Assembly (NCBI GenBank): GCA_032716605.1
Contig: CM064505.1
Location: 49,269,865 to 49,333,864 of the forward strand
Reading direction: 5' to 3'
DNA from: Paralithodes platypus
Lineage: Eukaryota; Arthropoda; Malacostraca; Decapoda; Lithodidae
Length of the DNA stretch: 64,000 nucleotides
How positions within the stretch are numbered: position 1 is the first letter of the stretch; each line of letters starts with the position of its first letter. The translations under genes and the position numbers were made by a program. The notes beneath the pieces were generated by a model. That model saw nothing but the letters and a program-made list of their open reading frames with translations, was not told the origin of the DNA and did no database searches. Below, piece by piece: positions 40,362-51,761 of this stretch.

Positions 40362-43300
40362 TAAAATGCCCCAGAACGAGAAGCCCACCACAGAAGCCAC
40401 GAACGAACACCACACAGAAACACCCAAAGGAAAGGTCCACAGAACGAAAGGACCAGCTGACCGAGCCAGCCAATTCAGACAGGCCCAAGCCCGCAGGGCT
40501 AAGCAGCTCCAGGCCGCACCCTGATACCCCTTCTAAACTGACCATTTTTCCACACCTCATGTACACGACCCCCTCGTGTCCTACACTCCTAACTACAAAG
40601 ATGATGAACAGGAATATACATTCATATTAAAAACACCCATGCCCTGTTCCGACGTTGAGCCAATGCCAACACATCAGACAGCCATAATTATATCTATGTA
40701 TGTTCTTACATCCGAGAAGTAGATGTTATATATCTTAGAAGTTAAAACACCCACGCCTGTCCCTAGACCTTGTATATCATTTCCCATGACGAGTATATAG
40801 ATATATGTAACCCGTGCTCAGTCGCCCCCTTGCATTGTTCCTCTAGTAACTAAGTGTCTCTAATATTAACTGCCACCAGTATTGATACGACATAGCGGCA
40901 CTGTCCTTGTGTCGTATTGTGCCAAGTACAGATCAGCCAGTTTTCATCACCTTATTAGGACGACGACTATAATGTCGTCGTTCATTGATGTATGCAATCC
41001 TTAGTTTAAGTATTAATATTAACATTCCCTAACATCTTGTCTTGCCAGACTAAGCTTCTGAAGACCCATCGCCCCATAAATCTATGTATTCAATCCTTAG
41101 GTTAAGTATTTTTATCCGCCATTGTGTTCACCTTTTTCCATTTACTTTTCCACAATTGTCATACGTCTTCCCCTTGCCTCCTTCGTATCCACAGTCCACA
41201 CTACACCAATTTACTTCGTGTCATACACCTCTTACCCCAACCAGAGATTGTATACGATAACCTGTTTACCAGTATCTGTCATAAGTACCCCGAAACAATA
41301 ACTAAGTACCCCTACGAACTGCCGCTGTTGTTGGTATATTTATATTTCATAGAAAATGCAGTTCCCAGGGCCAACTAATAGTATCCATAACCCCTCGGAC
41401 TGATCACATAACTCTATCTTTTCCAGACTCATATACCACCCCATAGTTGCATTCCCCGGTAGCATTTGGCTAACGTATTCTACTGCATTTTCAAACTCCC
41501 ATATCAACTGCAGCCTAATGCCACCCCCACGCCCAGAGACCTTAGGGTCAAATTCCCTTATAGCCCCCCTGCACTCCTCCCCTCTCATTATAAGACCCCG
41601 CACTTCTCTACTCTTGTCCGACCTAGCCTCTCTCTCATACCTCTTGAAGATCCTTGAATTGTCCGTTGCTAATGCTCTCCAACCTTTTATATATATACTC
41701 CTATCCAGCCTACCTTCACTTAGTAGGCCAGAACAACATTAGAACTTTACTAGCCCCTTGCATGCCATCTATTCTCTTACAACCCATTCACAACCCTGCA
41801 CCCAATGGTCGCCTCGCCAGTAACTAACTTCTATTGCCATACTTCCAGATAAATGTGGCCGAGTTAGCAACCCAGTCTCCACCACATCCAGCAAACCCTA
41901 CAATTAACAACCAGCCGAGTAAAACCAGCTAGCTAAGGCACCTTCGGTTTTGGTATTAAGGACGCCCACATCTGTCTCATACACAGAGGGTTATTACAAA
42001 CACTGGTGATATGGCAAGCCCCTAGCCACAGCCGCCGGACGACTATCACAGAGAGAGGGCGCCCAGCTCCCCCTTTTTGCCCACCCGAGGAGGGAGACCC
42101 CCACCCCCGCGGAGGTATACCTGGCCCCTGTTTTGACTTCCGAGTCATTGCCAGGTAGCACAGGAATTCTTCCTATCAATGAACTAACCATGCATGACTA
42201 ACACCTTTACTAACCTCTATTAACTCACAATAAACCATTTACCTTTCTTGCATGCTCTGATCACTAAATTAGCACCTCAGCTATACCATAGAATGAAGAT
42301 TGAACAATCTAAGAGAGACGCTCCTATCACAGCTGTCCCCATCCTCCTCGCAAAGTAGATCCAGTCTCTCTCCCCTAAATACTTCCAGTATAGCCAAAAT
42401 AGTACCTCTTACTAAGGCTCAGTTATATGAAAATATAAAGGCTTCCTATAGCCATGTGCCACAACAGTAAATACCATCTTACCTAGTCCCCATATCTATT
42501 GAGAGCTCAACTAAGTCCATAAGACTCGAGATCCCTACTGTCTACAGGGTCCAAAACCGAGCCTATAAATCTAGCTCCCGCCCCCAGTCAAATCAGTTGA
42601 AAGCTAGACACCAACCAGGGGTCACTACCCTGCAGTAAACTTCTAGCTCTGCCCTTGTGTTGTTCCGGAGTGAGATTCCAGAGCCGGCAGACTCCGTGGC
42701 AGATTTGGATAGAAGGACCTGCCCACGTATTTGAGAACTTCACACATATGGACCCCCTGGACGGCCGCGGAACCAGTCGTTAGCCCCCAACATCATGGAC
42801 ACAAGATAACCAGGACCAGACCCATCAGATACTACCCAAGATTCCCTTTAGCAGTACTACATATTACTGTGCTGTTTAGAGATTCACTAATTAATATTTC
42901 TACGAAGTGGCTATCTATTGCCCCAGTATAATTCATATAACCATTCAATTAGGAAGTGCTAAGCGTATCAGTGTTCAATAATTAACAGGCGATACTAACT
43001 CTCGTAATCAACCATATATCCAGATATTATTACCTAGAAGAAAACCCTAGTGATATCTGAATGTTCTCCCACTGATTTGCGTTCTATGTATTTCTGAGAC
43101 AAGAATATAAAACTTAGATCAGTACCCCCTGAGGTTACTAGAATTCCCGTGCTCTAAAATACGTGTGTCTAATCTAGTCTGTGAACTACGACTTGTGCAC
43201 CAGAGCTACCAGTAAGAAATCTAACAGTGAATATGATTCTATAAGTAACATTGATGGTCTTCGGTATATAAACCTGTTAAATTAAAGCCAGTGATCAGAA

Positions 43301-43559
43301 GATTAATACCTGAACGTTGGAAGTGGGAGACTAGGCTCCATCCAGATCCACTTATGCTAGTGTTGTTCGATTCTATTATATTGTCTTACACGAGTATTCT
43401 GCAGTGGTATATAAATAAACGTGATCGTGTAACTTGCTACCATGTGTTTCTTTGTGTTCTCTATTCCTCATATCTTGTATTGTGCATGCAGCCTTATATA
43501 CCCAGTCAATTAGAACTCACATTACCCAAGTTAAACCTGTAGAAAAACAGGGCATAACA
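40362..43559 (+). repeat. 3' LTR of the long-LTR element
   Basis: 3198 bp, nearly identical to the 5' LTR with the SINE-like insertion removed; visible differences are scattered single bases and 1-2 bp indels plus one ~17-bp deletion near 41808. It is unusually long for an LTR. It encodes only short frames, including the small basic ORF at its start. Confidence 0.93.
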
Positions 43560-44045
43560 ATTCCTGTCTTGTTCCTTTCAAGGGATTACAAGGATAGTGC
43601 AGTACTTAGAGATGACCAGGTCGGGTTCCCCCCTTCAGGAAGAGGACTAGATTGTGCAACCCACTTTGGGCCCCACCTTCACTGGCCTCTATTTACTGTA
43701 TTAGTCTTGTGGTTCCAGAGACAAAAGCAGCCAGAATAGCTGGTGTTCACACTTGAAGCTGTGTGCAGTGATCGGAGACGACCAGGTCGGGTTCCCCCCT
43801 TCAGGAAGAGGACTAGCTTGTGCAACCCACTTTGGGCCCCACCTTCCTGGCCTTCGATGCTGTGCCCAGACCAAGTAAATAAGGATTCCTGTCTTGTTCC
43901 TTTCAAGGGATTATAAGGATAGTGCAGTACTTAGAGACGACCAGGTCGGGTTCCCCCATTCAGGAAGAGGACTAGATTGTGCAACCCACTTTGGGCCCCA
44001 CCTTCACTGGCCTCTATTTACTGTATTAGTCTTGTGGTTCCAGAG
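43560..44045 (+). repeat. Tandem units B-A-B right of the long-LTR element
   Basis: B (43560-43730), A (43730-43888) and B (43885-44045), each about 160 bp, share a core GACCAGGTCGGGTTCCCCC and the CACTTTGGGCCCCACCTTC segment. They continue the array begun by unit A at 24887-25049. Confidence 0.82.
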
Positions 44046-44090
44046 GAGTTGCAAGGGAGTAATTTAATTGTCCCAAACCTTAGACTAACT

Positions 44091-44489
44091 GTAATGCCCT
44101 CGAAAATGTCCCGCACCCACAATAATACTAACCCGAGTTGACGTCAGGTATAGCGTAAAATAGTCGTAGATGGTAAGTCCAATAAACTCATCACGTGATA
44201 ACACCACGAGACTATCACCTGGTTCTTAAAAATCGGACTAAGGTTGCTATACTTTTAGTACGTCCGTGGTAGTACAGTGGGTTAGCGCGCGGGCCTGGTG
44301 GTGATGGTGGTGCGTCACTAACCAGGGTTCGAACCCCACCCAAGGCATCTCAAAACCTGTGGGTTTTTAGGGGGGTTAAATTCCCTTCAGAGGTTCGTAC
44401 CCTGCGCCAGGTACCAGGAAAAGTTGATCCTAAAGGTAGCCTGGGGATATTTCAGGAGACCATAAATTCCCTTCACACCCAGCATTTCA
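44091..44489 (+). repeat. tRNA-like SINE-containing unit, copy 1
   Basis: A 399-bp unit repeated 555 bp later. A tRNA-like part begins at 44266 (GTGGTAGTACAGTGGGTTAG, A-box-like) and has a B box GGTTCGAACCC at 44326-44336, giving a pol III promoter layout. The body after it is not tRNA-like. Not a functional tRNA gene, as the arms do not close properly. Confidence 0.72.
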
Positions 44490-44645
44490 TTGGTGGCAGC
44501 TAGGGAACGTGACCAGGTAGCTACGTGGAGCACCCGTCACGCGAACCCTATACCAACAATATTGAGATTGCTGAGGTAATACAGCTACGATACCTTACGA
44601 CCTTAAAATAGGCTAGGGACTAGCCCAGTTAAAGAACGATGTAAT

Positions 44646-45044
44646 GTAATGCCCTCGAAAATGTCCCGCACCCACAATAATACTAACCCGAGTTGACGTC
44701 AGGTATAGCGTAAAATAGTCGTAGATGGTAAGTCCAATAAACTCATCACGTGATAACACCACGAGACTATCACCTGGTTCTTAAAAATCGGACTAAGGTT
44801 GCTATACTTTTAGTACGTCTGTGGTAGTACAGTGGGTTAGCGCGCGGGCCTGGTGGTGATGGTGGTGCGTCACTAACCAGGGTTCGAACCCCACCCAAGG
44901 CATCTCAAAACCTGTGGGTTTTTAGGGGGGTTAAATTCCCTTCAGAGGTTCGTACCCCGCGCCAGGTACCAGGAAAGGTTGATCCTAAAGGTAGCCTGGG
45001 GATATTTCAGGAGACCATAAATTCCCTTCACACCCAGCATTTCA
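44646..45044 (+). repeat. tRNA-like SINE-containing unit, copy 2
   Basis: Near-identical to 44091-44489; tRNA-like start at 44821 and B box at 44881-44891. The 156 bp between copies is unique. From 45045 to 45350 I see no feature. Confidence 0.72.
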
Positions 45045-45350
45045 CTAACCATAGTGTCACTGGATAGACTGCTTGAAACTCTATACAGACCATTATGCTA
45101 GTCGCCGTAACCCCCCACCAAACCCTGTAGCAGAACTCCGGCATACTCTTAGTATGTCCCTGCTCACGCGGAGTGCAAGAGGAACCCGGGTGCCTCCCGT
45201 GGTAAGCGCAGAGGAGCAAGGAGCTGTAAGGACGTAGGAGTACAGCCTAATCCCGGACCAACATCCGGAAGTGCCACGCCCCAGCCGCCCTCCTGGACCA
45301 CTGGATTCTCCCTCGATCTACGGCACCTTTTCACTCCAGCTCTCCTTTAA

Positions 45351-45823
45351 CCTCTGAAGTGCGCATGGGGGTAATTGGAAACGTCCCCCTGTGAACGCGT
45401 ATAGGTTTCCTCACTAAAATATTCATTGTGCCATTAAAGCAAATACCTTATCCATATGCGCCTATAGATTATAAAGGTATTAACCTGAAACAACAATAAA
45501 ACGAGTGAATTTGGATGGTCAAAATCTAGGAGATAATTCCCGCGAGTTGTATAATGTATGGGTGAGGCAATCTGCTTTCCCGCCAATTTCCCCCAAGCCA
45601 CTGAGACACAGTCGATCGACCTACTCTCTCTCTCTTATTATGCACTCGCTTGCTATCAGTGATGACCACACCCTCCACTCGCGATTTCTAATGTTAGCAC
45701 GAAAATATACCTCAGAATAAGGGAATAACAGGGAAAATAGGCTCGTCTCAGTTACCTGAAGGAGAGGAGGAAAGTGGGGAGGGAGGGGAGGTAGAGGACT
45801 GAGATTTTGCATGGCCCAGGGGC

Positions 45824-45859
<36 letters not shown>

Positions 45860-45971
45860 ACAAAATATTTTTTTTTCGATGTCAAAAGTTGATTTTTTTT
45901 TTCTCTGACTCTTAAGAGTCTCCCCGCAGTGCGCCGGGGGAACTCTTAAGAGTCTCCCCGCAGCTCCCGGG
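45351..45971. mobile_element. TTAA-flanked element P1
   Basis: Flanked by TTAA (45347-45350 and 45972-45975). Left end CCTCTGAAGTGCGCATGGGG; right end finishes CTGCGGGGAG-complementary sequence and CTCCCGGG, an imperfect inverted repeat. The right part has two copies of CTCTTAAGAGTCTCCCCGCAG (45911-45962 region) and an A-run near 45823-45857. Same family as 54087-55174. No coding capacity. Confidence 0.8.
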
Positions 45972-45975
45972 TTAA

Positions 45976-47633
45976 GTGCTTTATTACGGTTTATGGGTAT
46001 AGAGTTGTCTCAGGGTAGTGGTTGAAGTTATCTTCAGGGGTTCTCACTAAATAACGTCTTGCGAGAGGGCTTTCCTCTCTCTACGTAAATTGACGTTAAT
46101 CTGCCCACTTGCCGGGACACATTAGACATAACTATCAGGGGATCCTTATATCCACACATTCCCGGGTTATTGGTCTCCCATAGCCCGTCAGAGGGGACGC
46201 GCCTATATAAGACCCACAGCATATGACATACACACCTATTTACACGTAACCTTGTTCCCTTGTATAACTTCTAGCCTCATTCACTTAACATTCTGTCAGG
46301 TTCATAACTCGAATAGATCTCACTCTATCTCAGCTCCCGACGATTGTTGTATCAGCCTTCCGCATCTTGCTAGTTGCCCACACAAGTAGTTTTAGAATAA
46401 ATAATCTTGCCAGGTGAGATCTAGCACACCTGTAGAATTCAGTTCATTTGTGAGCCTTTTAGAGCCCACCTTATTGTTGATGACCACTTGGTCATTGTTG
46501 CTTTAGAGTCAGTTAACGTCACTATTGCCGGGGACATCATAGTATACATAATATATGATCCAGACATCTGCCATTACTGCACTCTTAATTTGTTACCTTG
46601 CTGAGATCTTGCTCGAGATCTAGTTGAGTGGGAGGTAAGCCTCCACTATTTTGGATACTCTATAATATTGTATCCGAGGAGTTATTGTTGATTTGAGTCC
46701 GGACGCATTGTTCGACTCTTGCCTTATAATTGCTAATCATATTATTATTTGTATGCTCTATTTACCATTGTTGCCATTTTGATGATCTCAGGTTCCAGAA
46801 TTAAATATATTGCTCCTCCATGAACCAGGTGTAAAGTGAATAAAACCCATGTTAACTTGTCACCTGTGTAATTATTCTCCTGCCGTGTTGTCTCTTTATT
46901 AAAGTTAAAGGTATACTTCTCCAGTTAGAGAGTTAATCATTGCACTCAGAATATCTCGCGTTCCAATTTGGACCGGGCATAACAATGATAACCCCCAATT
47001 TTTTTTTGTTTTTTATGAAACAAAAAAGGTAAATTGACATAATTTTGGTCTCTATATTTTCCATCTTGATTGCTTTTAATTTGCAGGAAATACTGTTTTA
47101 GACACCTAAATTCTTAAAAAAATCACGGGACCCTGGACCCCCCTAGAGCTCGCGCCTTCGCCGCTCCGTCGCGCTATAATGATTAACAAAATAATAAACC
47201 ATAATGATAACACAATTCATATTTTGTGGATTGACACCCTGCAACCCTGATCACACAGTACACAGAGCAGTACTGTACTGTACTACAACTGATCATCATC
47301 ATCATCTCTGACCTCACCCTCACCTTGACTTAAATCACCCTGACCTCAAAAGACAACGACAAACTTACCCCCCATATACAGTAGTATAAAATCCACCTTT
47401 ACTATCTCTCCTAACCCCTATTATACTAACAATTGTTCTTTTCACCCCTCCTAAAACGCCTGTGGCCCTGTGCAGTAATCTGGAGACACCACAACCCTCC
47501 AAGCAAACTGCACATTTAAACAATAAGAAGAAGAAGAGGAAGGATGGATGTGCTGACACCTTTTTCTGTTTCTGTCTCCTATAAAGGTAGGATATGTAAC
47601 TAATGTAAATGTATGTCGGTGTATTGTTACTTG
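45976..47633. other. No gene recognised
   Basis: AT-rich sequence. Part of it (to about 46983, ending GGGCATAACA) may be the right part of a diverged LTR starting TGTAATGCCC at 44090 or 44645, but no target duplication supports this. The remainder shows nothing recognisable. Confidence 0.4.
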
Positions 47634-48096
47634 GGTCAATATTTACGAGTCGCACTACAGCTGGGATCTCATTTCTAATGGTAGTTTTGGGTTCCTATCA
47701 TTCTACAGTATGCTTCATTGCTAGGCCTATATAGGCTACTTTTTATCCACAGGATTATTATTTTTTTTATTTTATTTTTTATTTTTTTTTTGCATTAGGC
47801 TAGGCCTAGGCCTAACCAAAAACCCTAACCTAAATGTATTTGGGGGCTAGCCTAGCTATTAGGCCTAGGTTAGGTTAGGCCTAGCCTAGGCCTAGGCCTA
47901 ATGCTAAAACAAAAATTAGGCCTAGGCCTAGGCTAAGCCAAGAAAAACAAAAAATCCTGTGGATAAAAAGTATAGCCTAGGCCTAGGCCTACTGTAGGCT
48001 ATAGCAATGAAGCATAGAATGATAGGAACCCAAAACTACCATTAGAAATGAGATCCCATAATTTCCCAGCTGTGGTGCGACTCGTAAATATTGACC
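47634..48096. mobile_element. Foldback MITE with 8-bp TSD (hAT-like)
   Basis: Inverted arms of about 120 bp (47634-47755 and 47952-48096, outer end GGTCAATATTTACGAG) surround an AGGCCTA-rich centre. The 8-bp duplication GTTACTTG lies at 47626-47633 and 48097-48104. Length and TSD fit a hAT-type MITE; superfamily is inferred. Confidence 0.85.
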
Positions 48097-48283
48097 GTTA
48101 CTTGCCTAAATGTTCTCTCAAATTTGCAATGTTAAGAGTAAAGCAATCCTCCGATCAGAATCCTGGGAGACAGGGTAGCCTAAATAGAAATTCATGACGA
48201 TCAGACGAAACAATGTTCAGTCCGTCTTCATTGCGGCGTCAATATAGGCCTAAGCCTAGACTAAGCTAGGCCTATCTATCTAT

Positions 48284-48538
48284 CTATTGCCTGACGCCGT
48301 GATCCCCGAAGGGGTGGCCACGAACGAACCGCCCCCATGCACCTCTGTCCCCAGTCAGTCGACGCCCCTCCCCCCAACCAGCACCGCCTTCGTTCATGTA
48401 GTTCCTCACTCCATCCTTCCACCTCATATTCGGTCTACCGCTCCCCCTCTGTCCCTCCACCTCGCTCTCGTACACCCTCTTAGTCATTCTCTCGCTTTCC
48501 ATACGTTCCATATGGCCGAACCATCTCATCTAAGCTAG
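48284..48538 (-). pseudogene. LINE ORF2 C-terminal fragment (RWFGHMERM type)
   Basis: The minus strand encodes MRWFGHMERMESERMTKRVY and GRPNMRWKDGVRNYMN, the conserved tail of many non-LTR retrotransposon reverse transcriptases. It stops near 48284 and is followed by a GATA-type microsatellite tail (48274-48289). A 5'-truncated LINE, clade not determined. Confidence 0.85.
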
Positions 48539-48721
48539 GCCTATAAGGCTATAATATACGGCAATATGAACTGGGATAAACCAGCTAGGCCTATATTGGG
48601 TTATCCTGATGATTTGGACCGACAGTTAGCCCATCGATTTTGTTAGGCCTAATAAGTCCGGTAGAGGTACTGTATTATATAGCCCTACACATGGAAAATA
48701 CTTGAAGGTATAGTACCAAAC

Positions 48722-49090
48722 CCTCTCCCTGAAGAGAAAGGAGGCATCAAGAGCCAACGTCTGCCACGACTGGGGAGGACTTGCTATAGACGAGTCCTTG
48801 ACTCATCCTCCCAGCGTCACAGGACAGAACCCTCCTCTCAACGAGGCACGAGCTTCCTGAACGTCGGTCCAAGACTATTCAATAGTCTCCCAAAGGACAT
48901 TCGGGACCTGACGGAATGCACCACAGAGGCCTTTAAGAGGAGGCTGGACAAGTTCCTGGAGCAACTGCCAGACGAGCCTCCCATTCCACACGGTCCTGCC
49001 TCAAGAGGAGCAGGATCAAACTCGATCCCCGATCAACTCCTGTATGCCCGGATCGAGGAGAGGTGTGGAGGCGGTGGACTTCCAAGTTGA
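48722..49090 (+). pseudogene. LINE ORF2 C-terminal fragment (FLNVGPRLFNSLP type)
   Basis: The frame reads GGIKSQRLPRLGRTCYRR, SFLNVGPRLFNSLPKDIRDL and TEAFKRRLDKFLEQLPDEPP to a TGA at 49088-49090. This is the C-terminal block found after RT in CR1/L2-like LINEs. The 3' end has an ACAAGTAAG dimer. 5' truncated. From 49091 to 49420 no gene is seen. Confidence 0.82.
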
Positions 49091-49420
49091 CCGAGGTGAT
49101 AACGCCGAAACTACGACAAGTAAGACAAGTAAGAGCATAGGCCTAGCCTATAGCCTACATCATTGCTATATATAACATTATGAGCTGAAATGTATTATAG
49201 CCTAAGGGAGAACAAAAATAAAACGCTAAAATACGCACCACAGCTAGCAGTGCAATCTTAATGGGTGATGGCAGAGTAACAAAGATTAAGATTTGTTTTC
49301 GCATAGGCTAGGCTATGTTTAAACTAACGGAAATTAATGGGCAATACTCACAGATACTCACAGAAGATACCCGGGTAGGAGGCTGTTCAGCCTATGAGAC
49401 CCGGCTCATAATTTATTTCA

Positions 49421-49720
49421 TTACTTGGTGTGTGGCTTGGGAAGTTGGGTGGACGTGTCTAATTTCTTAATTTTGGCTTTAAAATCATTGAACTTTAGCT
49501 CTTGGTCACCCCAAACTATATCTAATGCTTTTTCAAATTTTAACACACTGTTCACACTTATCACTTCTTCAGGAAGGTCATTCCAGTTCTCCACCACTCT
49601 ATTACTAAAAAAGTTCTTCCTGATGTTGAGTCTTGACCTCCTCTTAAACAATTTCTTGCTGTGTCCTCTGGTGCGATCATCCTCCTGCAGCGTGAAGAGT
49701 CCCCTACTCGCCGAAATTAA
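49421..49720 (-). pseudogene. LINE ORF2 C-terminal fragment (WNDLPEEV type)
   Basis: The minus strand encodes RGLFTLQEDDRTRGHSKKLF, FFSNRVVENWNDLPEEVISV and NSVLKFEKALDIVWGDQE, another standard LINE C-terminus, from a family different from 48722-49090. 5' truncated near 49720. Confidence 0.85.
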
Positions 49721-49872
49721 TGGGTAATAAATACCATGATTTCTTATTTTAACCTATGTCCGCCGCCGCACTCATGTTATTGTTGTGAACCTCTCGGCTC
49801 TCTCACTGCCACTCGTTGCCGGAGTAAAGTATGTCCTATAATAGGCTACTGTGTTTTTTGCACTGTTGCCCA

Positions 49873-50845
49873 ACCAGCGGGGGTGTGGGGGCAGCAGCCC
49901 CCACTCACAATACTAGGATAGGTTGTTAGGTTAGGCTAATGGGAAAATATCAAGGAAACCGGCCACGAATTATCCTGGAAATTTGGAAGTCACCCATCGA
50001 ATGAACATAACCTATACATCATATTAATATATGTTTCAACTTTCGGAAAAAACGTTTTCCCCATTATCCAACAATCTTAAGATACGGCCCCCGATAGTGG
50101 GGACGGCTATGAAGTACAGGGAAATTGAGGGGTAAAAGCCGAAAATAAGGGGTAATATTAGCCTAACCTAACAACTTGACTACTTCCTTTAACGTGACGA
50201 TAGTGCGTTGTTATATGTGCGATTGGTTTGCTTGGGAAACAGATTAACTTGCTCATGTAGTGATGTACACCCTATGTGGTGGATTGTGTTCTTTTATTTA
50301 ATAATTTTCATTTTAGTAAGCGTTGTTTCCACATAGCGATTTTGATAATTTAATTTGACTTTATATTGTCCTTGTCCCAATTTTGGTTTGTTTAGTTTGC
50401 AAGTTTTACATTTTAAACCTTACCTAACCTAACCTAGTATATTAGGTGGGGGCTGCCGCCCCCACACCCCCGCTGGTTTGGTATGTAATTAATAAAAGGT
50501 TGACGGTCGCCAACAAAAAACTTGAATGAAGTCTACGGTATTTACTCCGCAATCTTCAGTTTTGGCTGTGGATAACAGGAGGTAAATATTAACTTTTTCA
50601 AAGTAGGCCTAATTGAAAACGGTTTTTCCGAAAGTTGAAACATATATTAATATGATATATAGGTTATGTTCATTCGATGGGTGACTTCCAAATTTCCAGG
50701 AAAATTTGTGGCCGGTTTCCTTGATACATACCGGCTAATGTCTATTTCACGCCTTTAACCCCTCATAGGCCTCATTTTCCCTGAACTTCATAGCCCTCCC
50801 CACTAGTGGGGGGCGAGTTTTTAGATTGTTGGATAATGGGTAAAT
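49873..50845. repeat. Inverted-repeat complex with swapped segments
   Basis: Segment Y at 49949-50054 is reverse-complementary to 50620-50726. Segment X (50060-50140) is reverse-complementary to about 50740-50845. In the left half the order is Y-X; reading the right half reversed, it is X-Y. A G-rich hairpin (GTGGGGGCAGCAGCCCCCAC, 49884-49903) precedes Y, and an inverted copy of that hairpin lies at 50437-50475. Confidence 0.78.
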
Positions 50846-51186
50846 ACTAATTTCAGCTCCTCTTCAGTATAAAACAACACTATATCTGAAGGAAAAATTC
50901 AAAAAAACAAAATAAAACTTATGAAATCGCTGTCTGTCCAAAAAGTCAGGTTTAGGCTACCCTATATTGTATTGACAAGATATTGTATGGCATTGATCTC
51001 ACGGCAGATCAGTTCTTTGAGGGACTTGAGTGCTGTTCTCTAGCAGCATGCATTGCAGGGTTGTTGGGGGAAAGTAGGCCTAGGCTATTGGGATATCAAT
51101 GATATGATTAAAAACTATGCCGGTAGGCTATTCGGAATGAGTTGTGTTTCCGGGCGTACGTCGTGTAAACACGTAAGTTGATGTCA

Positions 51187-51262
51187 AACAGCGTGGGTGT
51201 GGGGGCGGCAGCCCCCACCCATAATACTAGGATAGGTTAGGTAAGGTTCTTAGGTTAGGCTA
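51187..51262 (+). repeat. G-rich hairpin plus TTAGG-like repeat
   Basis: GTGGGGGCGGCAGCCCCCAC is followed by CATAATACTAGGATAGG and degenerate TTAGG units. Other copies are at 49873-49945 (+), about 50405-50482 (-) and 57785-57855 (-). The rest of 50846-51405 contains no gene. Confidence 0.75.
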
Positions 51263-51761
51263 ATGGGTATAATCCTGTGTAGCGGGAGGACCTGTATTTA
51301 TATCTAAATAATTTGGTAATGTTACAATATATTTTTACATTTTAGGCCTACATTCATAAATAATCCACTAATATAGCCTACTAGGTTAGGTTAGGTTTTG
51401 GTTAGGTTAGTGTTATGCCCTGTTTTTCTACAGGATTAACTTGGGTAATGTGAGTTCTAAATGACTGGGTATATAAGGCTGCATGCACAATACAAGGTAT
51501 GAGGAATAGAGAACACAAAGAAACACATGGTAACAAGATACACGATCACGTTTATTGATATACCACTGCAGAATACTCGTGCAAGACAATATAATAGAAT
51601 TGAACAACACTAGCATAAGTGGATCTGGATGGAGCCTAGTCTTCCACTTCCAACGTTCAGGTATTAATCTTCTGATCACTGGCTTTAATTCAACAGGTTT
51701 ATATACCGAAGACCATCAATGTTACTTATAGAATCATATTCACTGTTAGATTTATTACTGG

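Larger units (their letters stand above)
25050..43559 (+). mobile_element. Non-autonomous LTR retrotransposon with 3.2-kb LTRs, gag-like interior only
   Basis: It has direct LTRs (25050-28779 and 40362-43559), a 5-bp TSD ATTCC (25045-25049, 43560-43564), a PBS-like segment after the 5' LTR, and a purine tract before the 3' LTR. After subtracting DIRS-2 (30899-38909) the interior is about 3.6 kb and encodes only a gag-like/proline-rich product. I find no protease, RT, RNase H or integrase. This is the pattern of LARD/TR-GAG elements, mobilised by a partner's enzymes. The LTRs differ at few positions apart from one insertion, so it is a recent arrival. Confidence 0.9.

Noticed and set aside
44266..44342. 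Functional tRNA gene
   Set aside because: A and B boxes are present but the cloverleaf arms do not close, and it is part of a duplicated 399-bp unit.
49884..49925. Helitron 3' end (GC hairpin followed by CTAG)
   Set aside because: Similarity between copies continues past CTAG into TTAGG-like repeats, and the next base is G rather than T, so CTAG is not a terminus.
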